NCBI GenBank assembly: GCA_003520205.1
Contig: DOVG01000267.1
Span: forward strand, 1 to 13,003
Source of the DNA: Lachnospiraceae bacterium
Lineage (GTDB): Bacteria > Bacillota > Clostridia > Lachnospirales > Lachnospiraceae
Length of the DNA: 13,003 bases
Direction: 5' to 3'
Numbering within the stretch: the stretch's first letter is position 1; each line of letters starts with the position of its first letter. Under the pieces are notes generated by a model that did no database searches, was not told the origin of the DNA, and saw nothing but the letters and a program-made list of their open reading frames with translations. Below, piece after piece: positions 1 to 10,900 of this stretch. Position numbers and translations under genes: made by a program.

Positions 1-30
1 TAGAAAACTAGCGGTTTCTGAGTGTTTCAA

Positions 31-65
31 GAATTGCGAGAGTTTCTTTAGAAACGGAGCAATTC
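31..65. repeat. Nested hairpin upstream of the MerR gene
   Basis: GAATTGC (31-37) pairs perfectly with GCAATTC (59-65). Inside it, GTTTCT (42-47) pairs with AGAAAC (50-55), leaving only small internal loops (gaga and gga). No T-run follows, so it does not look like a complete intrinsic terminator on the plus strand. With the palindrome 12 bases downstream it forms an unusually structured non-coding block of about 80 bases. It could be the end of an upstream transcript, an RNA element in the regulator's leader, or part of a dispersed repeat. Confidence 0.6.
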
Positions 66-76
66 GTATGTCATAT

Positions 77-101
77 GGTGTCAAAAGGTACTTTTGACAC
101 C
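77..101. repeat. Perfect 11-bp inverted repeat, possible operator
   Basis: GGTGTCAAAAG (77-87) and CTTTTGACACC (91-101) are exact reverse complements around a 3-base centre (GTA). The dyad can be extended by TATG (67-70) against CATA (107-110) across a small internal loop. The right arm contains TTGACA (94-99), a consensus -35 box, so a protein bound here would cover the promoter of the MerR gene. It may be an autoregulatory operator, another regulator's site, or half of a dispersed repeat. MerR proteins normally bind between -35 and -10, which does not match this position well. Confidence 0.6.
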
Positions 102-123
102 TACATCATAAAATACGTATCAG
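94..123 (+). promoter_or_regulatory. Candidate sigma-A promoter of the MerR gene
   Basis: The -35 box TTGACA (94-99) is a perfect consensus. The best -10 is TATCAG (118-123) at 18-bp spacing, matching four of six positions. Transcription would start near 130, giving a very short leader that contains only the Shine-Dalgarno site before the ATG at 144. The weak -10 and slightly long spacing would suit a promoter that needs activation, as MerR targets often do, but this is inference. Confidence 0.45.
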
Positions 124-130
124 TATTAAC

Positions 131-136
131 GGAAGG
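131..136 (+). promoter_or_regulatory. Shine-Dalgarno site fixing the MerR start at 144
   Basis: GGAAGG lies 7 bases before the ATG at 144. The in-frame ATG at 75 has no well-placed purine tract, lies inside the structured block, and would add 23 residues before the conserved MerR N-terminus. It would also lie upstream of the predicted -35 box. Confidence 0.8.
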
Positions 137-143
137 AAATGGT

Positions 144-977
144 ATGTTATCAATCGGAGAGTTTTCAAATATATGTAAAGTTTCTACAAAGACACTCAGA
201 TATTATGCAGAGATAGGTCTGCTGGAACCAAGTGAAGTTAATCCGGAAAACGGATATCGATATTATTCCATAGACCAGTTGGAGAAGATGCTTTTTATCA
301 GTAGGCTGAAGTCATATTCATTTTCGCTGGAAGAAATAAAGGATATACTGAGAGATGATGCTGAAAAGAGTGATAAGCTTTATACTGCATTTCTTAGAAA
401 AAAACAAGAAATCGAAAAGCAACTTTATGATTATAGTCAGCTTCTAAATCAGTTGGATTCGGATATGGATGCGATAGAACAGGGTGAATCCATAATGTCC
501 TACATGGACGATATAGATGTGCATCTGGTTGATGTTCCACAGATGTGTCTTCTGTATGTAAGAAAATCGGTTCAGCAGGAGGACTTCCCCCTGGAGTATG
601 CTAAATGTTATGAGAAGCTGTTTAAGACTATTGCCACAACACATCTGACAATGTGTGGGGCTCCCATGGTTTTGTTTCATAGTTCAGAATATACGCCGGC
701 AGGTCTTGATACAGAGTTTGCTATTCCTGTGAAGGAAGTAGTCACCGGCACAAGAGATTTTACTCCCGGACTTTGTCTTAAGACAGTTGTGAAAGGACCT
801 TATTCTGACCTTGCTTCAGTCTATGCCAAGCAGACTGAGTGGGCGGAAAAGGAAGGCTACAAATGTAATGGCCCGCTGTTCGAGATTTATGTAACAGATC
901 CATCTCAGGTCGCTGATGCAAAGGATAATATTACCGAAGTTTATTATCCGGTGAAAAAGATTAGCATGAGATGGTAA
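144..977 (+). CDS. MerR-family transcriptional regulator with GyrI-like effector domain
   Basis: A DNA-binding regulator of 277 residues. The N-terminus MLSIGEFSNICKVSTKTLRYY is the MerR winged helix-turn-helix (about residues 1-70), with the recognition region around STKTLRYYAEIGLL and the wing at NGYRYYSIDQL. A charged, heptad-like dimerisation helix follows (about 75-120). The C-terminal part (about 130-277) looks like a GyrI/AraC-type small-molecule-binding domain, with the features TEFAIPV, KGPYSDL, WAEKEGY and EIYVTDP. Relatives of this architecture, such as BmrR-like proteins, sense hydrophobic or cationic compounds and activate promoters by twisting an overlong spacer. The ligand here cannot be told. 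Two small genes follow in the same direction without a terminator, so it may control its own operon. The start at 144 was chosen from the family N-terminus and its Shine-Dalgarno site. Confidence 0.95.
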   Translation: MLSIGEFSNICKVSTKTLRYYAEIGLLEPSEVNPENGYRYYSIDQLEKMLFISRLKSYSFSLEEIKDILRDDAEKSDKLYTAFLRKKQEIEKQLYDYSQLLNQLDSDMDAIEQGESIMSYMDDIDVHLVDVPQMCLLYVRKSVQQEDFPLEYAKCYEKLFKTIATTHLTMCGAPMVLFHSSEYTPAGLDTEFAIPVKEVVTGTRDFTPGLCLKTVVKGPYSDLASVYAKQTEWAEKEGYKCNGPLFEIYVTDPSQVADAKDNITEVYYPVKKISMRW

Positions 978-1043
978 ATTGATAAGGCAGAACATGTTTA
1001 TGAAGACTGTAAGAATATTTAGTAATAAGGGGGACAATATTTT

Positions 1044-1460
1044 ATGAAAGATAATGAATCAAGAACAAAAATGTTTTTTATTAAGTTGATAATTCCGCTA
1101 TTCATACTATCAGTTGTGGGCTTTATTCTTATTTTGAATGATGTGTTACCTTTTTATGCATTATTTATCAGTATGTTAACTACGCCATTTTTAGTAACGG
1201 GTATTGCTTATTTTGTCGAAGTTATAAAGGATAAAACGTCAAGGTTTACTGTCTCTTTTGTTTGTCTTGTGATAACTATAATAACAGCGATAATTGGAGT
1301 CATTAGTTATTTAAAAGACCACAACTTTATCCTGCGTGGATTTGGAGCTCAGCTTATATGGGTTTTTGTAAGTTTACCATCATTTGTTGCTGCAATCGTT
1401 CATTTTATAATTGCTGTTGTTAAGATGAACAAGGAATTGAAAGAAAATAAATCGGAATAG
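1044..1460 (+). CDS. Small four-helix membrane protein, function unknown
   Basis: A 138-residue hydrophobic protein. I do not recognise the family. Four likely transmembrane helices are visible at about residues 11-31, 35-60, 68-89 and 101-126, with short charged loops (KDKTSR, YLKDHN) and charged ends (MKDNESRTK and KMNKELKENKSE). No catalytic or metal-binding motif stands out. A strong ribosome site AAGGGGGA (1027-1034) lies 9 bases before the ATG. It starts 66 bases after the MerR stop with no terminator between, so co-transcription is likely and the regulator may control it. It could be a small transporter accessory or stress-related membrane protein, but the sequence does not decide this. 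Confidence 0.75.
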   Translation: MKDNESRTKMFFIKLIIPLFILSVVGFILILNDVLPFYALFISMLTTPFLVTGIAYFVEVIKDKTSRFTVSFVCLVITIITAIIGVISYLKDHNFILRGFGAQLIWVFVSLPSFVAAIVHFIIAVVKMNKELKENKSE

Positions 1461-1483
1461 ATATTTTTATGGAAGAGCATAGA

Positions 1484-1672
1484 ATGGGATTGTTTTCAAA
1501 AGTGGAGTATAGATCTGTCTTTATGGACTACAAATTTAAGGAAAGTGAAGGTCTTCCATGTATTCAGGCGACTGATGGGACATATGGTGGCAAGATTTAT
1601 CCTGATTTTTGCTGTAAACTGCCCATTTTTTGTTATAATTGTGAAAAATTAAGGTTTTTAGAGCCTTTATAG
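1484..1672 (+). CDS. Small ORF, 62 residues, possibly a 5' gene remnant
   Basis: It encodes a 62-residue protein beginning MGLFSKVEYRSVFMDYKF. I chose the ATG at 1484 over the in-frame ATG at 1469 because GGAAGAG (1471-1477) sits 6 bases before it, whereas 1469 has no ribosome site. The opening resembles the start of a longer soluble protein, but the ORF ends abruptly with a Cys-rich tail (FCCKLPIFCYNC) and no recognisable domain. The end overlaps an extended -10 promoter. It begins 23 bases after the membrane-protein stop, so it would share that transcript. It may be a real small protein, a truncated gene whose remainder was lost, or chance coding; I cannot tell which. Confidence 0.4.
   Translation: MGLFSKVEYRSVFMDYKFKESEGLPCIQATDGTYGGKIYPDFCCKLPIFCYNCEKLRFLEPL
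1609..1639 (+). promoter_or_regulatory. Extended -10 promoter for the giant surface-protein gene
   Basis: TATAAT (1634-1639) is a perfect -10 box and is preceded by TG at 1631-1632, giving the extended -10 form TGTTATAAT. The -35 region is weak; TTGCTG (1609-1614) at 19-bp spacing is the best match. A transcript would begin near 1646, leaving a leader of about 145 nt. It overlaps the last codons of the small ORF. Confidence 0.6.
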
Positions 1673-1791
1673 CCGATTCTTGCTTTACAAGAAAAATGTC
1701 AAATGTTAAGATTTAACGGCGATTAGTTGTTTTTTTAAAATCGAAGGTTATAAAAAGAGAGAGATTATAACAGTAATGGGGAGAGAGAAAA
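1646..1791 (+). promoter_or_regulatory. Leader of the giant gene, with weak RNA structure
   Basis: No known riboswitch consensus is recognised. TTCTTG (1677-1682) pairs with CAAGAA (1688-1693), and GTTAA (1705-1709) with TTAAC (1713-1717). GCCG (1672-1675) could pair with CGGC (1717-1720) to close these into one branched structure, although C1717 is claimed by two stems. Seven T residues follow at 1730-1736. This could be a weak terminator of the upstream genes or an attenuator; the stems are short and AT-rich, so both are tentative. A strong ribosome site GGGGAG (1778-1783) lies 8 bases before the ATG at 1792. Confidence 0.35.
1727..1754 (+). promoter_or_regulatory. Possible second promoter close to the giant gene
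   Basis: TTGTTT (1727-1732) and TATAAA (1749-1754) are spaced by 16 bp. A start near 1761 would give a leader of about 30 nt carrying only the Shine-Dalgarno site and bypassing the structured leader. It is weaker than the extended -10 site upstream, and AT-rich leaders give such matches by chance. Confidence 0.3.
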
Positions 1792-1917
1792 ATGAATAAG
1801 CTGTTCAAAAAGGTCGCAGCTGTCATGGCAGTTTCGATGTGCTTGTCGCAGGTTTCGGTCGGCATGAATATACGAAGCTATGATGGTGATTTTCGGTATG
1901 TTTCAAGGGTAGACGCT
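1792..1917 (+). other. Signal peptide of the giant adhesin
   Basis: Residues MNKLFKK are followed by a hydrophobic core (VAAVMAVSMCLSQVSVG, 8-24). The best signal peptidase I site is after VDA (40-42), just before the acidic, GDA-containing mature N-terminus. A cut nearer residue 24 is also possible. The region between (25-39) is unusually long and polar for a signal peptide. Confidence 0.75.
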
Positions 1918-4900
1918 GCATCAAGTGGTGATGCAGAGGTTGTAACAGAGGAACAAACTTCTGAAGAAGTGAAAGTCGAGGATTCTAAGAAGGATAACGA
2001 ATCTAAGAAAGAATCCAAGAAGGATACTTCAGACAATAAAAAGAAGGAGAAAAAAGCATCTAAAGACACTGAGACTTTAAATGAACTTAGTATTTCTTTT
2101 GATGATATTCTCTTTACAGTTCAAAATGCTGATGGCTCTGATTTTAAGAAGGGGGATCAGCTTCAAATCAAATCTGAAAAGGATGTAGATGATAAGAATT
2201 CCTATAAGAAGGAATACAAAGAGAAAGCTATATCCTCTTATATCGAAAAAAATGGACTCGAAGCTAAGCTTCGCAAAGATGTTGAGTCCAGATTCTATGA
2301 CATTATCCCTTTTGAACCATCTGTGGTTCACAAAGATGGAAGTGTTACTGATTCCACTAAATTAAAATGGAAAATAGAAATAAGCAGACAGGGACTTGTT
2401 TCCGGTCTTGATTCAGAGACACATAAGCTACTTGTGTTTGATTTTGATGTAGAAAAAGAAGCAAATCTAAAGTCAGATGAAGATATTCAGATACAGAAGA
2501 ATGAGGAAAAATCTGCATATGATTTAGAGTTTGATTCTGATGCAAAGTACTTTGCACTAGCTATAGTAGCGGATGATATAGACAAAATAGGAAAAGATTC
2601 ATTTTCTGATAAAGAAGATAAAAAGAATAAGAGTAAGAAGAATAAGGCATCTGCTGGTGATGCAGATATAGCATCAGAGGGTGATGCACAGCCTGCAGAT
2701 GGAGTTCTGAAGGATGGAAAAATCCTTGCAGAAGTAGCAGGTATAAAGGTTGAAGTTCAGGATGTAAATGATGTACTTCCTGAAGGAACAAGCATGATAG
2801 TTAAGAAGCTTTCTGATTCGGAAGCATTAGATATAGCAAATGAAGTAGCAGGTAAGACTGTTGACGGAGTTGAGATAGCTCAGGATGCAGTTGGAGTAGA
2901 TATCACATTTATAGATTCTGATGGAAATGAATTCGAACCAGAGGATTCTGTAAGTGTAAAAATTGATATAGAAGACTATAGAACTCTTGAAGTAAGTGAT
3001 GAAGTAAAAAGTCCTGGATATGATCTTATCCATGTTACAAATGATGGAAAGAATGAGCTGGTAGAGGGTGCAGAGGTTTCTGATAGCGGAGCTTCATTTG
3101 AAGCTAAAGAGTTCAGTCCATATGTACTTGCCGCTTCCAGAGCAGGAATGAATCTGCTTGCGGCAGCACCAGGTGATTATGTTGATTATACAAGTCATCT
3201 TGAGGCTCATCAGATAGTAGTAGACGGAAAAGTTATGCTTGGTAACGGTTCTGAAACCATCGATCCGGAGAAGGATTTTGGTGTAGAACTTCAGTTCTAT
3301 CTGACTTTTGAAGATATGGTTGAGAACGGACTCAAGTACAGCTATAAGCTTCCGGAACATATCAGTATAGGAGATAAGGGAAGTGACAGCTCACCACTTA
3401 CTCTTTACAATGGTTCCGGCGTAGCTATAGGAACATATTTTATAAAGGATGATGTAATATATGTTACTTATCCAGGATACTATTATGATGTTACAACGAA
3501 GTTTAATCTTGATGCTTCATGGTCTGATGTTGAAGGAAGAAATGAAGTAGAAGTTAAATGGGAAGATGGCGTTGATAAGTTTAAAATCGATAATAGCGAT
3601 ATTATAGCTGAAAAGGAATCTGTAAAGTATCAGATGGTAACTGATTCAAGCAGTCCATATATGTGCTATACAGAATTCATGGTTACTGCAAGAACTAAAA
3701 CGAAGGCCGGTGCTCAGGGTGTATCCAATATAGTATTAGAGGATACTATGAGTAATACCAAGATGGTGCTGTACGAAGACTTCTATCCGGGTAATAAAGA
3801 GTTCAAGGTAGTGGTATATGATTCAGATGACCAGATGGTTGGAGAACCTAAATTCTATGATAAGAGTGATTCTGATGTTACAGTTACAACAACGAAGGAT
3901 GGAAATAAGACTATAACCAAATTCACCATTAAGGGGCTTTCACTTGAACAGGGACAGCATCTTACAGTTTATTATGCAGGTGGAATAGAATCATCTCAAA
4001 GAACTACAGTAATGGCGGAAGGTGACGCATTCAGAAATGAAGCAAAGTTTGGTTATCCATACTACAATCCTGAAACCGGAAAAACTGAAAATATATATGT
4101 ATCAGCTAAGGATGAGGGATATCTGAGTAAGGATACAGAGTGGCTGTATAAGACTGTTCCAAATCAGAACAATATAAGATTTGATACAGTAGGTGATGAG
4201 ACCAGAACTCTTGCTCCTTATTCAGTAGGACTTAATACAGGTATGACAGAGCAGATAGGTGGTTCCTCTCTTCAGGATAAGCTTTCACTGTCAAAGGCAA
4301 ACATAGATAAAGGTTATACTGCGACATACTATGCATATAACAATGATATATACAATAAAGCAGATTATAGACCGACATTAAAAACAAAAACTCTGTCGGG
4401 GGAAGAGGCAACTCATAATATAGAGTGGCTTATAGTATCCCAGGCTACATATGACAAGATAGCAGCGCATCATTCTTCATCTTCAAAGGTACAGCTTGAT
4501 AATTTTGCTGCTGACACAGCCCTTCTTGCAGCTATTCAAAATGAGACAGGAGTGGCTGTAAATGCAAGTAATGCCTGGAATTATATATTTACAGTTAAGG
4601 ATGGTATGGAGTTCACATGGTTCTCTCCTAAGGATACAGAACCTACATCCTATACTATCAGTTACTGGGCATCTGTTGATCCAAGAATATCAGCTTTTAC
4701 AAATGGAGCTTCATTATATTTTAAAACTATATTTTCTACAGAACCTGGTGATGCAACACCTATAGTAGTTAATTTTGCAACATCTAAGCATAATAACGGC
4801 GTATATAAAGGTGCAGATGATAACTATTATGTAGATTATGTAATACAATTCCATATGGGACCTAATAGTGGTGGTCTTGAGGACTGGGGGCTTTCTGACT

Positions 4901-7900
4901 GGTTCCCATCATATGAAGTTACTACGGCATCCGGCGGTACTGTAAAAGTATATGACTGGCTCGCAGGTCTTTCTCAAAGTTCACTGTCTATGCAGGATAC
5001 AGAAGGATATTCAAATGCGGCAGCGGTAGAAAGTGCATTTGATATATCAACAGACAGTAAAGACCCTGAAGTAAAGGCACTTGTAGACAGACTTAGAGTT
5101 GGTGCCATGGATATGACATGGATAGCTCTAAAGGAAGCACCATATTATGATCGAAGAAATGAAGAGATAACCGGCGAAATGGCTGCATTTACGTCTAAGG
5201 CTGAAAATCTCTTACATAATGATACAACTGAAGTATATAAAGCAGGATCTGAGGCAGCTATGGCCGGACAGTTTGCAGCTAATGCAGATGTGACCGGAAG
5301 AGAAGGAAATGGAGTTCGCAGATCTATCAGTACTGGAGACAGATTCAGTATAGGTGGAGCTATTTTCTTCCCTGGAGACCTTCCGGATACGCTGGGTAAG
5401 GATGGATATACGGTAACTATTAAGTACACTATGATGATTAATCCTTATCTCGTGGACAGACTTCCAAGTCAGCTTGAAAAAGAAGGAAAAACCCAGATTG
5501 AGTTAAATAACAGAATTGCATGGTTTGGTGAATATACCAAGTATGAAAGAAATCTGGCTACTGATGCTGTAGGTACCAGAAGAACAGGTGATCTGAGGAG
5601 TGCGTATTCCATAGGCGGTGCACTGCCGGATGACGCTATAGACAAGTACATGACATCCCCATATGATTCTTCAGATGATACTATGGGTTATAAGATAGCT
5701 GTTAATGAAGATGGAAAGCTTGTTGCTGAGAATCAGACTTATCATATAAAGGATAATCTCAGTCTTGCAGGAGTATATTATAAGCCTGGAACACTTGAAG
5801 TGAAGGATTCTGAGGGCAAGATAGTATTTACCGAGATATCAGGACATACTCAGAATTCAAAGTATAAAGGACTGGTTAATTTTAAGAAGACAACATCAGA
5901 TAACGAGTCTAACAGTTTTGATATAGCTCTTGATAATAAGAATGCAACCTTTACTAATTCGACAGGAAAGCTGGACAAGCTTACTGTAACTTATAAGATA
6001 GATGTAAAAGAAGTAGTTCATGATATTACATCTATATCAAATACTGCTTCTCTTACAGTGGAAGTTCCTGAGTCTGGCGGAGTTCCTGCACATGAGAAAA
6101 TCATATCATCATCTGATGTTAAGAGTTCTATAGCAAAGGCTCTCGATAAGGTTCTTGTTGCTGCTCCTTCTGAGAGCACTCAGTTTAGAGCAAAATACAA
6201 GATAACGGTAGATCCTAATTCTCCAAATGCAAAGGAACTAAAGACTATTGTTGATAAGATAACAGCATCTTCTCCTCAGTACTTTACACTTGAGGATGTA
6301 TTTGATGAGAATCTGGCATTGGATCTTAATTCTGTTAAGGTATATCAGATATTAGATAATGTATCAACGGATATTACAAAAAACTGTGTAAATTCATACG
6401 ATTCAAAAAACAGAAAATTCAGTTCCAGGGTTAAGATGACAGATAAAAATGCAACCTATAGGATTGAATATGATGCTATACCACAGGGGATAAATACTAA
6501 TACACTTGCAACTATATCTAATAAAGCTAAGATAGTCGGCACAGCTGTAAGTGAAGAAAAAACACAGGATGAAATATACATCTATCAGTATGCTGGAAGT
6601 GCCAGTGCTACAGATCTGAGAATTCGTCTTCGTAAGTATGATGAAGCTGATATTACCAAGAAGCTTCAGGCTACATTTAATCTGTACAAATATGCATATA
6701 CAGATACAAAAGAAAATTCAGCAAATAACATCCGTACAGCTGAAGCTAATTCGGCAGATGGTGACTGGTCCAAGATTGATGTGAAGACTGGTTCAGTAGA
6801 TGGATTAGTTACATCAGCTGAAACCGGCGAGGTTGAACTTCAGAATCAGACAATAGGTACATCAGTAGTCAGAGAAATAGAATACGATACATGGTACAGA
6901 CTTGTTGAAACTGAAGCACCTGATGGATATATGGAATCCGCACCTGTTTACTATTATGTAATGGGTGATGGCAGAAATAAGAATATGATTCCTGCCGATG
7001 CAAAGGGTAAGTATGAAATCATAATACCTGCTAAGAATCTGAATGATGAGCCTCCTTATATATTTGTAGGAAACAGTAAGCTGCAGTTCAGTGTGCTTAA
7101 AGTAGATCAGTTATCCAAGTCTCCACTTGAAGGGGCAAAGTTTGCCATATACTCTGATGAAGGATGCACAAAGCTTATTAAGAACGGAACATCTGATTCA
7201 GATGGACTTGTTACATTTAAAGACTTAACAAGTGTAAATCTTCCTGGAGAAGTATATCTGAAGGAAACACAGGCTCCGTCTGAATACAGGGCAAATACCA
7301 ATATTTATAAAGTAAGCTTTAATGAAAAAGGAACTATAACATCAGTAGTAAATGTAAATGATGACAAGGATACTCTGGATGTGGATACAGATAAGGCAAG
7401 AGTCACATTTACTAATGCATCAATATATACAAAAGTGTCTGTAAAGAAGGTGCTTGAAGATCCGGATCTTCAAAAAACATCTGAATTTGCATTTGTTCTT
7501 AATCTTCGTGATGCTTCACGTAATGAGATAAAGGATCCTGTATATGCAGAAAAGATAGATGCATCAGGTGTTGCAACTCCTGTTACAGGAGGATATAGAA
7601 GTGGTACTATATTCTATCTGAAGCATGGCGAGACATTCTCTATTCCTAAGCTCGAAGGCACAATCAGATATACGGCAAGTGAAGTGGAGGATAATGCATA
7701 TAAAACAAGCTACAGAGTTATAAGTACTACTGAAGAGGGAACCACCGGACAGGATAATAATTTAAAAGATGGTTTTAAAACAGATGTAGTTGTAGAAAAA
7801 GGCAATGAGTCTGTTGTTGAATTCCACAATGAAAAGAAAGTATCTCTTGAATTTAAGAAAACAGTTAAGAGGGAAGATGGCGGAGATATAAGTATTCCTA

Positions 7901-10900
7901 TAGGTCATACCGTTATTATAAGAAGTGCATGGGATGGCGGAAATATCTACGCAAAGGCTAAATGGAATGGTCTTAGTTATGAGAGCACATATCTTGCTGA
8001 TGATAAGATGGTATTCTCAACTTCTGATAAGAATGGAAATCCTATAGAGGGTGGATTTAGAATAACTAACTTCCCGATAAATAGAACATCATGGTTATAT
8101 GTAGCAGAAGAGAATGCTAATATTCCGGGATACACATATAAGCTTGCAGGTTCAGATAATGCAAATCCAAATGGAATGTGGGTAAATGTACCAACATGGA
8201 GAGATAGAAAGGTTAACTTTGTAAATACCTATGTAAAGGCTGAAGCATCTGCAGAAGTAAAAGCATCTAAGGTTATGCTTGGACGTGCTCTTACTGCTGA
8301 TGAGTTCAGATTCCGTCTTCGTATGAAGCAATCGGAGAAATACGAGTATATTCTTGCTGAGAAGACAAGTTCTGCAAACGGACTTGTAGCATTTGACAGA
8401 ATAGACTATACACTGGATTATCTGAAGGATAGTAATGGAGCGGACATTAACTCAAGAGACATGATCTATATGATCGAAGAGATTAATGATTCGGAAACCG
8501 GAGTAAGCTATGATCCAAGCAGGTACTATGTGAAAGTCACACTTAAGAGAACAACTGATGGAATGACAGCATCTGCACCTGTTTATTATACAGAGGATCC
8601 TGAAGTGAACCCTTCTGCTAAGCCTCTGGATGGTCAGCCGGTATTCTATAATGGATATAGTGCAACCGGAAGATTATCACTGAAAGCGGGTAAAGAAGTA
8701 GAAGGTGGTGATGCAGATAACGGTTTATTCAGCTTCACTGTTAAAGAATATGAGAGTGATTATAAAACTCCTGTAAATGGAGCAAATGGAACTAATGTGG
8801 TATCGGAAGGAAACTGTCCTTCTGTTAAGAAGGATAAGACTGAACCTGAAACGGTTTCATTCGGAACTATCAGTTACCAACTGGAAAGTAATATAAGTGA
8901 ACATACAACAAATGCCGATAAGGTTCTTGGCGATCATTATTATATCGTATCTGAGAATATACCATCAGATGCAGTAGATAATAAAAAGAATGGCTGGACA
9001 TACGATAGTAGTGAGATAAAGATAAGAGTAAGTGTCAGGGATGCCGGTGCAGGTAAGCTTTCTGTTACAGTATATGATGAGAATGGAAAGGAAATATCTG
9101 AAGACAGCTTCAAGTACAGTATCACATTTAAAAATACGTACAAAGCTGAAGGTAAGGCTAATTTTAATCTTCAGAAGATACTTACAGGAAGAACATTTAA
9201 CACAACTGATAAGTTCACATTTACGGTTGATCAGATCGAGCCGATAAATAAAACCATATATTCAGAGGTGACATCATCAGATATTAAGACTGTAAAGAAA
9301 AAGGTTGCTTCAGCTACCATAGAAGGTGTTGATAATCAGTATTATCTGAATGCTCAGTCAACTGATGTAAAATATACTCAGGACGATATAGGTAAGAAAT
9401 ACTGGTATATCATCAGGGAAGATGTACCGGCCAATGCAGTTAATAATAAGCTTAATGGAATCAAGTATACTGATCATTTTGCAATAGCTTATGTAGATGT
9501 TATTGATAATAAAAATGGAACTCTGTCTTCACAGGTTAATTATTTTGGACAGTATAATGCTCAATTTGTAAATGAGTATAAGGCAGAGGGAAATGCGGTA
9601 TTTGATATAAGTAAGATTCTTACAGGAAGAAAGCTTGATAAATCAGTAGATAACTTTACTTTCAAGGTTGACCAGATAGATGCATCAGGAAGTGTTATTA
9701 ACGAAAATGTATCAACCGGTACTATGAAAGACTTTGATGGAAAAGCTGATTCCAAGATTACATTTACACCGATAAGCTATGGTGAAGGTGATATAGGTAA
9801 GACATATTATTACAAGATAACAGAGAATCAGCCGACCGGAGGTAAGAAGGACGGTGTAACTTATACAGCTGATCCGGTTAAAGCGACTGTAAGTGTAACA
9901 GATAATGGTAATGGTACATTAAAGACAACCATAACATATGATAAGGACATAAAGTCATTTACTAACAAATACGAAGCAGAAGGAAGTATTGTTCTTAAGA
10001 CTGAAAAGCTTCTGAACAGAATGGACCTTAAGGCTGGTATGTTCGAATATGAGCTTAAGGAAAATGGAAAGGTTCTTTCTACTGCAAGAAATGCGGCTGA
10101 CGGAAGCATAGTATTTGCTGAAATTAAGTATGACCTGAATGATCTGGGACAGAAGTCCTATACTATATCAGAAGTAATGCCTGATGATAATGAGGTGTCT
10201 CCGGGAGTTTACAGCTACGCTGATGGAACCATGGAGTATGACAGTACTATTTATACTGTTGTTGTTGATATAAAGGATAACAAGGATGGTACACTGGCAG
10301 TAGATGTTACCGGTGCTACAAAGGACGGAAGAGAGTATAAAGTTGATATACCATCAACCTTAGAAAAGTCCACAGCATTTGTTAATACTTATATAGCAGA
10401 TACGTCAGTTAATATCGATATCTATAAGAGCCTTCTGAATCATGCTATAGATGATACGCAGAAATTCAGCTTTACAGTTACAGAGTATACTGATGAAGAC
10501 AGAACTACTGTAAAGAAGGATGGAGAAAATGATATAACCTATAGTGCAGAGGCTGAAAAGACCGAAAAGGGCGACGCACCAAAGCGTATAACCATTCCGG
10601 AACTGAAGTATGAACTGGCTGATGAGTATGCTGAGATAGAGAAGGAAGGAAAGGCTGTACATTATTACAGAGTTACAGAGGACATTCCTGAAGCGGCTGT
10701 TACATCAGATGGTAAGACTACTTATAACGGTACAACATATGATACTGCAGGTTATGACTTTACAGTAACTGTAAATTATGACTCTGACAGTGGTGTTATG
10801 AGTGCTGATGTAAACTATGATACAGAAACAACAATAAAGAATGAGTATCATGCGGAAGGTAAGGCTACATTTACCGGTAAGAAGGTACTTGAAGGAAGAA

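Noticed and set aside
2..97. Open frame entering from the left edge and ending in the palindrome
   Set aside because: It runs straight through the nested hairpin, shows no domain, and the structure explains the sequence better than coding does. The tail of an upstream gene cannot be fully excluded.
75..143. Upstream in-frame ATG that would lengthen the MerR protein by 23 residues
   Set aside because: It has no well-placed ribosome site, lies inside the palindromic block upstream of the predicted -35 box, and the added residues do not belong to the MerR fold.
1756..1791. Two GA-rich tracts before the adhesin start as a phase-variation switch
   Set aside because: The GA runs are only three to four units long, too short for frequent slippage, and the second is simply the Shine-Dalgarno region.
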